This document shows positions 1-8,933 of a stretch of 64,000 nt of DNA, in pieces; position 1 is the stretch's first letter, and every line of letters starts with the position of its first letter. The notes below the pieces were generated by a model. It saw only the letters and a list, made by a program, of their open reading frames with translations, made no database searches and was not told the origin of the DNA. The translations under genes were made by a program, and so were the position numbers. This stretch comes from Streptomyces chrestomyceticus JCM 4735 (lineage in GTDB: Bacteria; Actinomycetota; Actinomycetes; Streptomycetales; Streptomycetaceae): positions 8,618,001 through 8,682,000 of the forward strand of contig NZ_BHZC01000001.1 in NCBI RefSeq assembly GCF_003865135.1, read 5' to 3'.

Positions 1-954
1 GTCAGCGCGATGGGCCTGGGGTGCATGGGGATGAGTGAGAGCTACGGCGCCTCCGACTGGGACGGCGGCATGGCCACCATCGACCGGGCCCTGGAGCTGG
101 GCATCACCTTCCTGGACACCTCCGACTCCTACGGCACCGGGCACAACGAGGTGCTGGTGGGCCGGGCCGTCCACGGCCGCCGAGACCAGGTGCAGCTGGC
201 CACCAAGTTCGGCATCGACCGCAGCGCCGGCGACCGGGCACGCCGCATCCGCGGTGCCCGGGACTACGTGCTGCGCTCCTGCGACGCCTCGCTGTTGCGG
301 CTGGGCGTCGAGGTGATCGACCTGTACTACGCCCACCGTCCGCCCCAGGACGTGGAGATCGAGGAGACCGTTGGGGCAATGGCCGAGCTGGTCGAGGCGG
401 GCAAGGTCCGCCATCTGGGCCTGTCCGAGGTCGACGGCGAGCTGCTGCGCCGGGCGCACGCGGTGCACCCGATCACCGCGGTGCAGAGCGAGTACTCGCT
501 GTGGACCCGCGACGTCGAGGCCATCACCCCGGTGATGGCCGAGCTGGGGGTCGGGCTGGTGCCGTACTCGCCGCTGGGCCGGGGGTTCCTGACCGGCACC
601 CTGGACCGCTCCACACTGGGCGAGAAGGACTTCCGGCGCACCAACCCCCGCTTCACCGGCGAGGCGGGCGAGGCCAACGAGAAGATCACGCAGACCGTGC
701 GCGAGGTGGCCGACCGGCTGGGCGCCACCCCCGCCCAGGTGGCGCTGGCCTGGGTGTACGCCCAGACCGAGCGGCTCGGGGTGGCGGTGGCGACTATTCC
801 GGGCACCCGCAGCCCGGCCCGGCTGGAGCAGAACGCGGCCGCGCTGGAGCTCACCCTGGACGCCGAGGCACTGGCCGCGCTGGGCCCGCTGAGCGATCAG
901 GTGACGGGCGAGCGCTACACCCCCGCACACACCGCTGAGGTCGCCCGGGGTTAG
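1..954 (+). CDS. Aldo/keto reductase, 5'-truncated by window edge
   Basis: This is an NAD(P)H-dependent aldo/keto reductase that reduces carbonyl compounds to alcohols in the cytoplasm. The frame is open from base 1, and the first residues (VSAMGLGCMGMSES) match the strand usually found about 15-20 residues inside the family, so the true start lies left of the window. The catalytic tetrad is visible: Asp in LDTSD, Tyr in DSYG, Lys in ATKFG and His in YYAHR. The C-terminal cofactor-binding segment (TIPGTRSPARLEQN) is intact and the gene ends normally at a TAG. The physiological substrate cannot be read from the sequence. A dead transposase begins about 80 bp downstream. Confidence 0.93.
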   Translation, partial: VSAMGLGCMGMSESYGASDWDGGMATIDRALELGITFLDTSDSYGTGHNEVLVGRAVHGRRDQVQLATKFGIDRSAGDRARRIRGARDYVLRSCDASLLRLGVEVIDLYYAHRPPQDVEIEETVGAMAELVEAGKVRHLGLSEVDGELLRRAHAVHPITAVQSEYSLWTRDVEAITPVMAELGVGLVPYSPLGRGFLTGTLDRSTLGEKDFRRTNPRFTGEAGEANEKITQTVREVADRLGATPAQVALAWVYAQTERLGVAVATIPGTRSPARLEQNAAALELTLDAEALAALGPLSDQVTGERYTPAHTAEVARG

Positions 955-1039
955 GACGCCGGTCCGACTTCGCGATCTTGTCGCGGACCCGGCCGGGAAC
1001 GGGTACGGCCACCGCCTGATCATCGGGGGTCGTGTGGAC

Positions 1040-2479
1040 TCTTGAAGATCGTGCGATGGCCGCGAGCCACAGCGCAGACCCTGCCCGCTGGTGGGCGAGG
1101 TTCGACCGGGCACGGTCCGGATCGCGGGCCGGTTCGGGCGGGTTGCGCCACGGAGGACCGCCCGCGCCCCTCTGCTCGGGCTGCTGTCGGGCGTTGAGCG
1201 GAAGAACTGCTGGTAGCTGGCCGAACAAGCCGGTCACGCCCGGCCCGGGCCGATGCAGCGCCCGCTGCGCTACGCCCGCTGGGACGCCGATGCCGTCCGC
1301 GACGACCTGCGAGCCTACGCCGCCGAACACCTTGGCACCGACGGCGGTGTCCTGGTCGCGGACGAGACCGGCTTCGTGACGAAGGGGTCCGCCTCGGCGG
1401 GCGTGCCACGGCAGTACACCGGCACCGCCGGACGCATCGAGAACGGCCAGGTCGGTGTGCTCCTCGCTCACGCCACCCGCCGGGGACGGGCGTTGATCGA
1501 CCGCCGGCCCTACCTGCCCGAGCACTCCTGGTGCACCGATCCCGAGCGCCGCCGGGCCGCCGGGATACCCGACGAGGTGGCCTTCCCCACCAAGCCCCGC
1601 CTGGCCGGTGAGATGATCGCTGCCGCGCTCGACGGCGGTAGCACCGTCTCCTGGGTGACCGGCGACGAGGCATACGGCCAGGACCCGTAGCTGCGAACAA
1701 CCCTGGAAAAACGCGGCATCGGCTACGTCATGGCCATCGCCTGCTCGATTCGGGTCCGCCTCAACCACGGCCGTACTCCCGTCCGCGCGGACACCATCGC
1801 TGGCCGTCTGCCCGCCACGGCCTGGCACCGCCACAGCGCCGGCAACGGAGCGAAAGGCCCGCGCTACTACGACTGGGCCTGGATCCACATCGGCGCCGGC
1901 AGCCACCGCCACCTGCTCATCCGCCGCAACCGGACCACCGGCGAACTCGCCTTCTACCTGTGCTGGTCACCCGCCCAGGTGCCCCCGGCCGAACTGGTTC
2001 GCGTCGCCGGCATCCGCTGGAGCGTGGAGGAATGCTTCCAGGCCGCCCAGGGGGCCGGACTCGACCACTACCAGGTCCGCAACTGGACCTCCTGGCACCG
2101 GCACGTCACCCTCGCCATGCTCGCCCTGGCCTTCCTGACCGCCCACGCCGCCGACGCAGCCGCCGACCGTCCTGCCAAACCGCACCATCCCGCCCGCAGC
2201 CGGGACCCCATTGCGCTGACCGTCCCGGAAATCCGCCACTTGCTTGCCGTCGCCTTCCACCAACCGGCCCTGTCAGTGGCCAAGTTGCTGCACTGGTCCA
2301 CCTGGCGCGGACACCACCAGGCAACAGCCCGCCGCAGCCACTACCGACGACGGGCCACCGGCGAGCCGGCTGGATGGATGACGAAACCGCACTGGAGTAC
2401 CAGGAGCGCGACAACCAGCGTGTCGCCGCTTTCCGCATTTGCTGTAACGGCAATCAGCATTGCTGATGCGTCGGCCTGA
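1040..2479 (+). pseudogene. IS701-family DDE transposase, inactivated
   Basis: This is a decayed IS701-type (DDE_5) transposase. One frame reads nearly the whole protein but is broken by in-frame TAG codons at 1214-1216 and 1688-1690, each where homologues would have Gln (KNCW-stop-LAEQAG, GQDP-stop-LRTT), consistent with CAG to TAG transitions. The DDE residues survive: Asp in VADETGF, Asp in TGDEAYG near 1660, and Glu in RWSVEECFQ near 2026. The N-terminal part before 1124 wanders between frames, so a further lesion is likely there. No terminal inverted repeats were identified. It cannot make a full transposase without suppression of both stops. Confidence 0.9.
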
Positions 2480-2694
2480 GTGCACCATCCAGAGCACCGG
2501 CCCCAACGGTCGGTCCGTGACGGTCGGGCGGGCGTGGTGACGCGCGCCGCACGGCGGCAGGTCGTCCGTGGCTGTGCTGAGGCGGCCGTCGACCGGCCGT
2601 CGAACCGGTCGGGGTTTCCGGCCGGGGGAGTCCTGACGGCGGGTGGGTCCTGATGGCGGTCGCGGGTGTCCGCCGCCTTGGAGAGGAGAACGCT

Positions 2695-3540
2695 GTGACC
2701 AGCGAATGCTTCGCTGACGACAACACGTTGGCCGGGTACGGCAGATGGCGTCGAAGCCGGTGGGAGGAGATGGCGGGCCCCGACGGGAAGGCGGGCTGCA
2801 TTGCTTACCGGCTGATCACGGAACCGGGGCAGGAAGTCCCCGGGGTCCCGGGTCGGTGGACGTCCACCGGCTTCGCGGGGAGTCTGACGCTGACCGCGGC
2901 CCCTGCGGAGGGTGTCTCCGTCGACGGCCAGGACGTGGACGGCACGGTGGAACTGAACGGCGCCAGCCGCCTGGCCCTCCCCGGCGGGCGGCGCGGCACC
3001 ATCGAGGAACTGCGGGGAGCCCATGTCCTGGTCGTGTGGGATCCGGCCGCGCCCACCCTCGTCGGCCTGCGTGGGATCGAGGCGTGGCCGTGGGACCCGG
3101 CCTGGATCGTCGATGCGCAATACCGTCCGGCGGATGCCGGGCGTCACCAGGAAGTGACCCGGCTGACCAGCCCGAGGATGCGGGACACCCTCCCGGCCCC
3201 TGGTGACTTCGTCTTCGATCTGCGAGGCGAGCGCCACACGCTCCGGGCGTTCGGCGTGGGCGGCGACACCCTGCTGGTCACGTTCACTGACGGCACCAGC
3301 GGCACGGACACGCCCGGCATGGGCCGTTGGCTGATCCTGACCCGGCCCAAGGACGGCATGGGTACGGTCCGAATCGACCTCAACCGGGCCGTTGTTCCCC
3401 ACCACATGTTCTCGGCGGCCTTCCCTTGCCCGCTGCCGCCCCGGGAGAACCACCTCTCCCTACGCGTCGAGGCAGGGGAACGGGCCCCCGTCTTCGACGA
3501 AGAAACGGCCGCCGGTACCGCGGCCGGCCCCGCCGCCTGA
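2695..3540 (+). CDS. DUF1684 domain protein
   Basis: This 281-residue protein carries a full DUF1684 domain. The family signature lies near the C-terminus: a TSGTDTPGMGRWL segment, then DLNRAVVPHHMF and CPLPPRENHL, and finally RVEAGER. The biochemical function of DUF1684 is not established. I chose the GTG at 2695 because GGAGAGGAG lies 6-7 nt upstream. An ATG at 2653 in the same frame has no ribosome site and precedes an unlikely N-terminus. The last 20 residues (Glu/Ala/Gly-rich) lie outside the domain. It sits 39 bp before an NTF2-like gene and may share its transcript. Confidence 0.85.
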   Translation: MTSECFADDNTLAGYGRWRRSRWEEMAGPDGKAGCIAYRLITEPGQEVPGVPGRWTSTGFAGSLTLTAAPAEGVSVDGQDVDGTVELNGASRLALPGGRRGTIEELRGAHVLVVWDPAAPTLVGLRGIEAWPWDPAWIVDAQYRPADAGRHQEVTRLTSPRMRDTLPAPGDFVFDLRGERHTLRAFGVGGDTLLVTFTDGTSGTDTPGMGRWLILTRPKDGMGTVRIDLNRAVVPHHMFSAAFPCPLPPRENHLSLRVEAGERAPVFDEETAAGTAAGPAA

Positions 3541-3579
3541 CATCCGCCGCAACCGGCGCACTCCGAAAGGAAGAAGACG

Positions 3580-3960
3580 TTGACAAGCGACCAGGACCTT
3601 CGCGCAGCAGCGGTGCACTACCTCCGGCAGTGGGAGGCGGGGGACTACGCCACGATGCGATCCCTGTGCACCGGCACCGCCACCGTGTGGCACAACGACG
3701 GAAGCGGCGACCAGCCGATCGACGAGAACATGGAACTGCTCAAGCGACTCGCAGCAGACGTCGGCACACTCCGGTACGACATCGTGCGGCAGTTCCAGGA
3801 CGGCGACGAAGTACTCCAGCAGCAGGTACTCCACCTGACCATGACCGACGGCTCCCGCAGTGAGGTACACGCGGCGATGTACTTCCGGTTCGACGGTGGC
3901 CTCATCGACCGCATCGAGGAGTACTTCAACGTCGTACCGATCGGCGAATCCATGCCGTAG
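3580..3960 (+). CDS. NTF2-like / SnoaL-type small protein
   Basis: This 126-residue protein has the profile of the NTF2/SnoaL cone fold: an N-terminal helix ending in YLRQWEAGDY, a WHNDGSGD strand segment, and an amphipathic C-terminal strand FRFDGGLIDRIEEYFN. Family members are small cyclases, isomerases or ligand-binding proteins; the ligand here is unknown. The start is a TTG at 3580, preceded by AAGGAAG at good distance, and no ATG or GTG lies nearby in frame. It follows the DUF1684 gene by 39 bp. Decayed sequence begins right after its stop. Confidence 0.8.
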   Translation: MTSDQDLRAAAVHYLRQWEAGDYATMRSLCTGTATVWHNDGSGDQPIDENMELLKRLAADVGTLRYDIVRQFQDGDEVLQQQVLHLTMTDGSRSEVHAAMYFRFDGGLIDRIEEYFNVVPIGESMP

Positions 3961-4058
3961 CCCGGATCGGCCGGCCAGCCCTGATCGCGGCCGCTCCGGC
4001 GAAGCGGTCGGCCGCGGCGGGGTCCCGGATGCAGTACCGGTCGCCGAACCGCCCCCCC

Positions 4059-4310
4059 CGGGTCGCCCTCAAAGAGGACGAGCCCGTTCAGGACCCCCGC
4101 CTGGACCACCTCGGCGTCGAAGCCGGCTCCACCAAGACGGTCACTGCCGCCGCAGACCGCCCGAGGCAAGAGGGCTCGCACATGGCGAGATTCGAGGAGA
4201 AGAGCACCTCCTGCCGCTACGCCCTCCAGGGCAAGGTCTGGGTACACCGCCCTGGCAAAGAGCCCTGGGGGCCTACGGCGTCAAGGCCGACGCCGCCCAG
4301 ATGGGTGGGA
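4059..4310 (+). pseudogene. Degenerate arsI/CadI-like glyoxalase-fold fragment
   Basis: This stretch encodes RLDHLGVEAG, FEEKSTSCRYALQGKVW and PGKEPWG in one frame. It aligns with the second half of the intact arsI gene at 40518-40901 (RLDHLGVEVES, FEENDTTCCYALQDKVW, PGKEPWE). Here the vicinal Cys pair of ArsI has become Cys-Arg. After KEPWG the homology moves to another frame (AYGVKADAA), which one extra G in the G run near 4266-4271 would restore. The N-terminal half is absent; homology begins directly after a run of eight C at about 4051-4058. It abuts an IS5-type remnant, suggesting that insertion and deletion removed a second arsenic gene set. Confidence 0.8.
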
Positions 4311-4343
4311 GCGACATCCTTGCGGATACGCCTGCTGCGGTAG

Positions 4344-4613
4344 TGCGCCCGCTGAAACCGCGCCTGCCTGCGCCGCCGTGGAATCCGCTGCACCCTCCCC
4401 GACAAAGCCGTCCAGGCGCGCAACCGCCTCAAGCGTGGATCGCGTGGCGGACGGCTGCCGAAGTTCGACGAGGACGGCTACAAACGGCGGCATGCGGTCA
4501 AGTGCGGGATCGACCGCCTCAAGGGGCACCGCGCCGTCGCCACGCGGTACGACAGGCTGGCGGTCCGCTACGAGGCGACCGTCCTCATTGCTGCCGTCGA
4601 CGAGTGGCTGTGA
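4344..4613 (+). pseudogene. IS5-family transposase C-terminal remnant
   Basis: From about 4371 an open frame without a start codon reads [19 protein letters not shown], then [19 protein letters not shown], then [19 protein letters not shown], and ends WL at TGA 4611. This is the conserved C-terminal region of IS5-type DDE transposases, including the final Glu-bearing region and the [14 protein letters not shown] helix. Only about 80 residues remain; the N-terminal two thirds are missing. It follows the arsI remnant directly, so the two were probably joined by one insertion-deletion event. Confidence 0.82.
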
Positions 4614-4633
4614 TGCGCACCTCCACAGACGTC

Positions 4634-5599
4634 TTACGCGACCCTGACCACGTACTTGCCCTGGACGCCGCCCGCCTCCAGTGCCCGGTGTGCCGCTGCT
4701 GTCTCCTCCAGGGGGAAGACCGTGTCCACCGCAGGGCTCAGCTTGCCCTCGACCACGTGGCGGGCGAGGTCGTCGAAGTCCGCCCGCGTGGGGTTGCCGC
4801 TGAAGAAACGCACCCGGCCGTGTCCGTGGACCGTGCTGGCCGCGAGGTAGCCGAGCGACGCCGCGGGCCGTTCCAGGTCGAAGGCGATGGTGACCATGCG
4901 CCCGCCGGGATTCAGCAGGCGCCGGAAGGCCCGCAGGTCGGTCCCCGCGGTGTCCAGGACCACGTCGAAGCGGCCCAGTTCCGCCGGCCGCACGGTCCGG
5001 TGGTCGACGGCCTTGTGCGCGCCGAGCCCGCGGACGAAGTCGAGGTTGGCTGCACGGGCCAGGGCCGTGACCTCGGCGCCGTACGCCCGTCCGAGCTGGA
5101 CGGCGGCGTTGCCGACACCGCCCGCCGCGCCCCGGACGAGCAGTCGTTCGCCGGGGCGCAGCCCGGCTTTGTCCCGCAGCGCGGTGATGGCCGTGGTGGC
5201 CACCGGCAGCGCGGCGGCGTCCACCAGGTCAAGGCCGTCGGGGAACCGGCCGACCCGCTCGGCGGGCACGGTCACGTATTCGGCGGCGCTGCCGAACCCG
5301 GAGGTGCGGCCCAAGACCCCCCATACGCGGTCGCCGGCCGCGAACCGTGTGACTCCGGCCCCCAGTGCGGCGACCTCGCCGGTGAAGTCCAAGCCGGCGC
5401 GCTTGGGGAATTTCCGGCCGCTCAGCAGGCGGAGACGGCCGGCACGGACTGCCAGTTCGCCGCCGTTGACGCTGAACGCGCGCACCTTCACCAGGACCTC
5501 GCCGGGGGCCGGCTCGGGGCGTGGCACGCGGCCCGTGTAGAGCACATCGGGGCCGCCGTAGCGGTCGTAGAGCACGGCCTTCATCATGCGGTCGTTCAT
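4634..5599 (-). CDS. NADP-dependent quinone/zinc-type alcohol dehydrogenase (MDR)
   Basis: This 321-residue medium-chain dehydrogenase/reductase is of the quinone-oxidoreductase type. It has the N-terminal GroES-like fold (AVLYDRYGGPDVLY, GEVLVKV, GLDFTGEVAALG) and a Rossmann domain with the nucleotide loop GAAGGVGNAAVQLG. The structural zinc cysteines are absent, as in QOR/crotonyl reductases. It probably reduces an electrophilic enone or quinone using NADPH. The start is the ATG at 5599 (MNDRMMK), with AAAGGCAG upstream. An upstream in-frame ATG at 5641 lacks a ribosome site. It is divergent from a TetR gene, which probably represses it through the shared 100-bp spacer. Confidence 0.9.
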   Translation of the reverse strand: MNDRMMKAVLYDRYGGPDVLYTGRVPRPEPAPGEVLVKVRAFSVNGGELAVRAGRLRLLSGRKFPKRAGLDFTGEVAALGAGVTRFAAGDRVWGVLGRTSGFGSAAEYVTVPAERVGRFPDGLDLVDAAALPVATTAITALRDKAGLRPGERLLVRGAAGGVGNAAVQLGRAYGAEVTALARAANLDFVRGLGAHKAVDHRTVRPAELGRFDVVLDTAGTDLRAFRRLLNPGGRMVTIAFDLERPAASLGYLAASTVHGHGRVRFFSGNPTRADFDDLARHVVEGKLSPAVDTVFPLEETAAAHRALEAGGVQGKYVVRVA

Positions 5600-5660
5600 C
5601 GTTCTGCCTTTGCCACCGGGTGCCGTACAGGGATCTGGCATCGACCGTAGGCTCTTAAGT

Positions 5661-5674
5661 GGACGCGATCGTCC
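5661..5674. promoter_or_regulatory. Candidate TetR operator in the divergent spacer
   Basis: A perfect inverted repeat, GGACG-CGAT-CGTCC, lies in the spacer between the oxidoreductase (start 5599, minus) and the TetR gene (start 5701, plus). TetR proteins typically bind such short palindromes between divergent genes. Binding by this regulator is inferred from position only. Confidence 0.5.
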
Positions 5675-5700
5675 GTTTGGACCGGAAGTGAGAGACAGTG

Positions 5701-6420
5701 ATGGCGGAATCCTCTCGGATCACAGCCCGGGACGGGGCGCGGGCGGATGCCCGGCGCAACCGGGAGCGCCTCCTCGTCGCCGCCCGTGCGGTCTTCGCGG
5801 AGCACGGGATCGAGGCCCCGATGGCGACCGTGGCGCGACGGGCCGGGGTCGGCGTGGCGACGCTGTACCGGCATTTCCCGACCCGGGACGCCCTGGTGAG
5901 GGGCGCGTTCGCGCAGCAGATGGAGACCTGCGCGCGGGCACTCACCGAGGCTCTGGCCGCCCCTGACCCGTGGCAAGGCTTCCAGCAACTGGTCGAGACG
6001 GTCTGCGCTCTGCAACGGGAGGAACGCGGGTTCCCGGCCGCGTTCGTCGCGGCCTTCCCGGAAACCGCGTCGGAACACGCGCAGTCCCGGCAGCAAGCCG
6101 AGCGGGACTTCATGACCCTGGTACGCAGGGCCCAGGCATCGGGCGCGCTGCGGGCCGATTTTCACCCTTCCGACCTCGCCGTGGTCCTGTTGGCACACTG
6201 CGGTCTGATGACCGCTCTACCGGAAGACGGTGCAGCGTCCCAGCGCCTGGTGGCCTATCTGCTCCAGTCGTTCCGCACCGGCCCGGCCAACAAACCGCTG
6301 CCCCCGCCGGCTGCGCTGACACTGCGCAGCCTCCCGATGGCAACTGACGGCCCCCAGGGGCAGCGCCCCACGAGCCTGACAAGAAGCGGTACCTGCCGCA
6401 GGGCACTTCCAGTCCGATAA
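5701..6420 (+). CDS. TetR-family transcriptional regulator
   Basis: This 239-residue protein has a classic TetR N-terminal DNA-binding domain: RERLLVAARAVFAEHGIEA, then MATVARRAGVGVATLYRHF. A helical ligand domain follows to about residue 195. The last 45 residues (Pro/Ser/Arg-rich) are not family-typical. They may be read-through into decayed DNA after loss of an original stop. I chose the ATG at 5701; the GTG at 5698 directly precedes it in frame. It probably represses the divergent MDR dehydrogenase and itself. Confidence 0.9.
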   Translation: MAESSRITARDGARADARRNRERLLVAARAVFAEHGIEAPMATVARRAGVGVATLYRHFPTRDALVRGAFAQQMETCARALTEALAAPDPWQGFQQLVETVCALQREERGFPAAFVAAFPETASEHAQSRQQAERDFMTLVRRAQASGALRADFHPSDLAVVLLAHCGLMTALPEDGAASQRLVAYLLQSFRTGPANKPLPPPAALTLRSLPMATDGPQGQRPTSLTRSGTCRRALPVR

Positions 6421-6743
6421 CTCCACTTTCGCAACAGGCTCTAGCAGGACGGCTTGGACTTGACACGCACCCGTGTACCGGGAGCGTCTCCACGCCCGGT
6501 CCCGCCCTCACCCCAGTGGCCCTGCTCCGCACGCAGGTTGAGGAAACCTTGGTGGGTGGGGGCGTGCGGGAGTGTGCGGAAGAGTTCGGCGTCGATCACG
6601 AGCGCGGGGCGGTGGTCGAAGCGACACCGATCCCCTTCGTGCCCGTGTCGTGCTCGGGTCCCTGCGAGCGGCGCGAGCTGGATCCGGCCGAGCTCGCGGC
6701 TCAGGGCCGGCTCGGACGCCCCTTCCGGTGTGTTCAGCCGTGC
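6421..6743. other. Intergenic stretch with coding-like but startless frame
   Basis: No complete gene was found here. On the minus strand the frame directly following the stop of the ArsR-type gene stays open for about 100 codons (to a TAG at 6441-6443) and has C/G-rich third positions, with segments such as FDHRPALVIDAELF and HAPTHQGFLNLR. There is no start codon at its beginning and I do not recognise it. It may be the tail of a lost gene or chance. Confidence 0.35.
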
Positions 6744-7079
6744 TCAGCGAGGAGCAGTACCGCCCGGGGACTCCGCCCCCAGGAGCGCGAGCAGCCCGGG
6801 GAATCTCTTGTCGAGGTCCGCGCGTCGCAGTCGGATGCCCTTGCGGTTGCCGTAGTCGATCTCGTCGATGAGACCTGCCTCGCGCAGGACCCGGAAGTGG
6901 TGGGTCTGGGTCTGCTTCGAGATCGGAAGATCGAACGAGTTGCAGCCCCGCTCGCTGTCGCTGCGGTCGGCCGCCAGCTCCGTCATCACCGAACGACGGT
7001 GCTCGTCGGCGAGGGCGCGGAACACCGCACCCAGATCGAGCGCATCGGCCTCCGGGCCGACCAGGTTCTTCCCGGCCAC
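6744..7079 (-). CDS. ArsR-family winged-helix regulator
   Basis: This 111-residue regulator has the ArsR-type winged helix: LGAVFRALADEHRRSVMTEL, a recognition region DLPISKQTQTHHFRVLREAG, and a wing (DYGNRKGIRLRRADLD). No metal-binding CxC motif is present, so it is probably not a metalloregulator but senses another signal. It is divergent from a flavin monooxygenase, and the spacer holds two copies of a palindrome. The likely role is repression of the monooxygenase and autoregulation. Confidence 0.9.
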   Translation of the reverse strand: MAGKNLVGPEADALDLGAVFRALADEHRRSVMTELAADRSDSERGCNSFDLPISKQTQTHHFRVLREAGLIDEIDYGNRKGIRLRRADLDKRFPGLLALLGAESPGGTAPR

Positions 7080-7093
7080 GCCGCACCTCCTTC

Positions 7094-7155
7094 AAGTACG
7101 ACTTGCATCGTACCTGAAGGGCGTGCTCCACTGAGGTACGAAATCTTTCGTACCT
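7094..7155. promoter_or_regulatory. Two-copy palindromic operator for the ArsR-type regulator
   Basis: The spacer between the divergent regulator (7079) and monooxygenase (7247) holds a perfect palindrome at 7134-7155 (arms AGGTACGAAA / TTTCGTACCT, 2-bp centre). A second, weaker copy lies at 7094-7115 with core TACGA...TCGTA. The centres are 40 bp apart, close to four helical turns, so two dimers would sit on the same DNA face. Assignment to the neighbouring regulator is inference. Confidence 0.75.
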
Positions 7156-7246
7156 TGCCCCGGGGTGTGCTGCCCCGTGCCGCCGCGCCCTGAGTCCCCG
7201 GCATTCACCTGGGGCCTGGTCATCGACACTCCGAGAGGTCATCGTC

Positions 7247-8389
7247 ATGAAGAAGCCCGAGGTGCTGATAGTCGGTGCCGGAATCGCAGGGCCCGCACTC
7301 GCCTACTGGCTCTCCCGCAACGGCTACCGGCCAACCGTCGTCGAACACGCCCGGGAGCTGCGCTCCGGCGGCAGTGCGATCGTCGTCAAGGGGCCCGCGA
7401 TCCCGGTCGCCGAGCGCATGGGCATCCTCCCGCAGCTCCGCGGGCTCGCCACCCGCAACCGGTCGCTGACCCTGCTCGACCCCGACGGCAGGCGAATCCT
7501 GCACCTCCCGCTCACCTCGGACCAGGCGCCGACGGTCGAAGTGACCCGAGCCGACCTGTCCGAGGTGCTCCACCGGTCGGCGCAGACCGAGGCCGAGTTC
7601 TTGTTCGACGACACGGTCACCGCTCTCGACCAGGACGCCGGCGGGGTCGACGTCACCTTCCGGCGGTCCGCGCCACGGCGCTTCGACCTGGTGGTCGGTG
7701 CCGACGGGATGCACTCCACCGTACGGCGCCTGGTCTTCGGACCCGAGCGGCAGTTCGCGGGCGACCTGGGCCTGTACGGCGCGACCGTCCCGCTGGAACC
7801 CGACGCCGTCGAGGACCCCACCGAGATGACGATGCTGACCGTGCCGAACCGGATGCTGGTCCTCCACCCCTCGCGGACCACCCCGCTCGCGATCTTCACC
7901 TTCCGGGCCGCACCGCCGGCGCCCCACGACCGCAAGAACACCGCCCTGCACAAGCAGACCGTCGCCGACGCCTACGCCGACGTGCGGTGGCGGGCGCCGG
8001 AACTCGTGGCGGCGTTCCTCGACCACCCGGCTCCGTTCTTCGACCCGCTGACCACCGTCCGGGTGCCCTCGTGGTCCCGCGGACGGGTCGTACTGCTCGG
8101 GGACGCGGCGGCGGCGACAGCCCTGCTGGGTGACGGCTCCAGCATGGCGATGGTGGGCGCGTACGCCCTCGCACAAGAGCTCGCCGCCCATCCCGGTGAC
8201 CACGCCCGCGCCTTCGCCGCCTACGAGTCGCGGCTCCGCCGCGAGGTAGGCCCGCGGCAGCGACGCGTCGGCCTGCTCTCCAGGCTCATGGTGCCCCGCA
8301 CCCGGCCGGGCCTCGCGGTGCGCAACACGGTGGGCCGCGCGGTCGGCCGCACGCACCGGATCGCCTCCCGCGAACCCGCGAACCGGTAG
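7247..8389 (+). CDS. FAD-dependent monooxygenase (PHBH/TetX type)
   Basis: This 380-residue group A flavoprotein hydroxylase has the FAD dinucleotide loop GAGIAGPALAYWL at its N-terminus, the DG motif GADGMHSTVR near residue 150, and the second FAD motif GRVVLLGDAAAATALLGDG near 285. These enzymes hydroxylate aromatic or polycyclic substrates, or inactivate antibiotics as TetX does, using NAD(P)H and O2. The substrate cannot be deduced. The ATG at 7247 follows GAGAGGTCATC. It is divergent from an ArsR-type regulator over two operator-like palindromes, so expression is probably inducible. Confidence 0.93.
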   Translation: MKKPEVLIVGAGIAGPALAYWLSRNGYRPTVVEHARELRSGGSAIVVKGPAIPVAERMGILPQLRGLATRNRSLTLLDPDGRRILHLPLTSDQAPTVEVTRADLSEVLHRSAQTEAEFLFDDTVTALDQDAGGVDVTFRRSAPRRFDLVVGADGMHSTVRRLVFGPERQFAGDLGLYGATVPLEPDAVEDPTEMTMLTVPNRMLVLHPSRTTPLAIFTFRAAPPAPHDRKNTALHKQTVADAYADVRWRAPELVAAFLDHPAPFFDPLTTVRVPSWSRGRVVLLGDAAAATALLGDGSSMAMVGAYALAQELAAHPGDHARAFAAYESRLRREVGPRQRRVGLLSRLMVPRTRPGLAVRNTVGRAVGRTHRIASREPANR

Positions 8390-8549
8390 ACCGAGCCCGC
8401 ACCGACCGCTCACCGGCCGGTGCGCAGCTCCCCCGTAGCTCCCAACCCGGTCGGTGCCGCCATGTCCGACGAGCCCGGCGTGGCAGGCCGTCGCCGATGC
8501 GGCAGGCCGGTTGCTGTCGCCTCATCCACCGTTCCCGGCGCTCGCCACG

Positions 8550-8783
8550 ACACGGGTGCTGCCGGTGACCATGGCCGCCCTGAAGGGCTGGCGCCTCCCG
8601 CGGAAACTCCGCTGTAACGCCGAGGCGAACATGCAGACGATGCTGGGCGTGCGGTTCCTGGCGAGCGAGTACGGCACCGGGCCGGTGCACGGTGGACGGA
8701 TCGACTCGCTGGGCCTGGACGAGAACGATGCGCCGCCTCCTTCCGGCGCCCTCGTCGCGTCGGGCATCAGGAGTCCCAGGTGA
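8550..8783 (+). pseudogene. Fragment resembling a DUF5655-type protein
   Basis: The frame ending at 8783 contains MQTMLGVRFLASEYGTGPVH followed by GGRIDSLGLDEND. This matches, from memory, the nuclease-like core of DUF5655/endonuclease-related proteins, where it continues into an IIEYKR motif. Here the match stops at NDAP and runs into unrelated residues. The preceding 35-40 residues do not look like the family. I read it as a truncated remnant rather than a gene; the remaining bases from 8390 to 8550 hold nothing recognisable. Confidence 0.55.
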
Positions 8784-8933
8784 GCCGTTGAGGTGGGGTA
8801 GCCGCTTTCAGGGGAGACTGGTCACCCCGGAGCAGTGGTCCGGAGACGTTCCGGGCCGCCGGCGGGCAAGGTCGACTGGGAGCGGAATGGGAGTCGACCA
8901 TGGACATCGCCCGCGTGGAGCAGCGGGAATCTG

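Noticed and set aside
1960..2466. Second plus-strand frame in the transposase tail
   Set aside because: The DDE Glu region and family text lie in the other frame; this one is Arg/Pro-rich noise.
3860..5650. A 596-codon plus-strand open frame from the NTF2-like gene through the dehydrogenase
   Set aside because: It runs antisense to a well-defined MDR enzyme and through two decayed fragments; the product is Arg/Pro/Gly-rich without domains.
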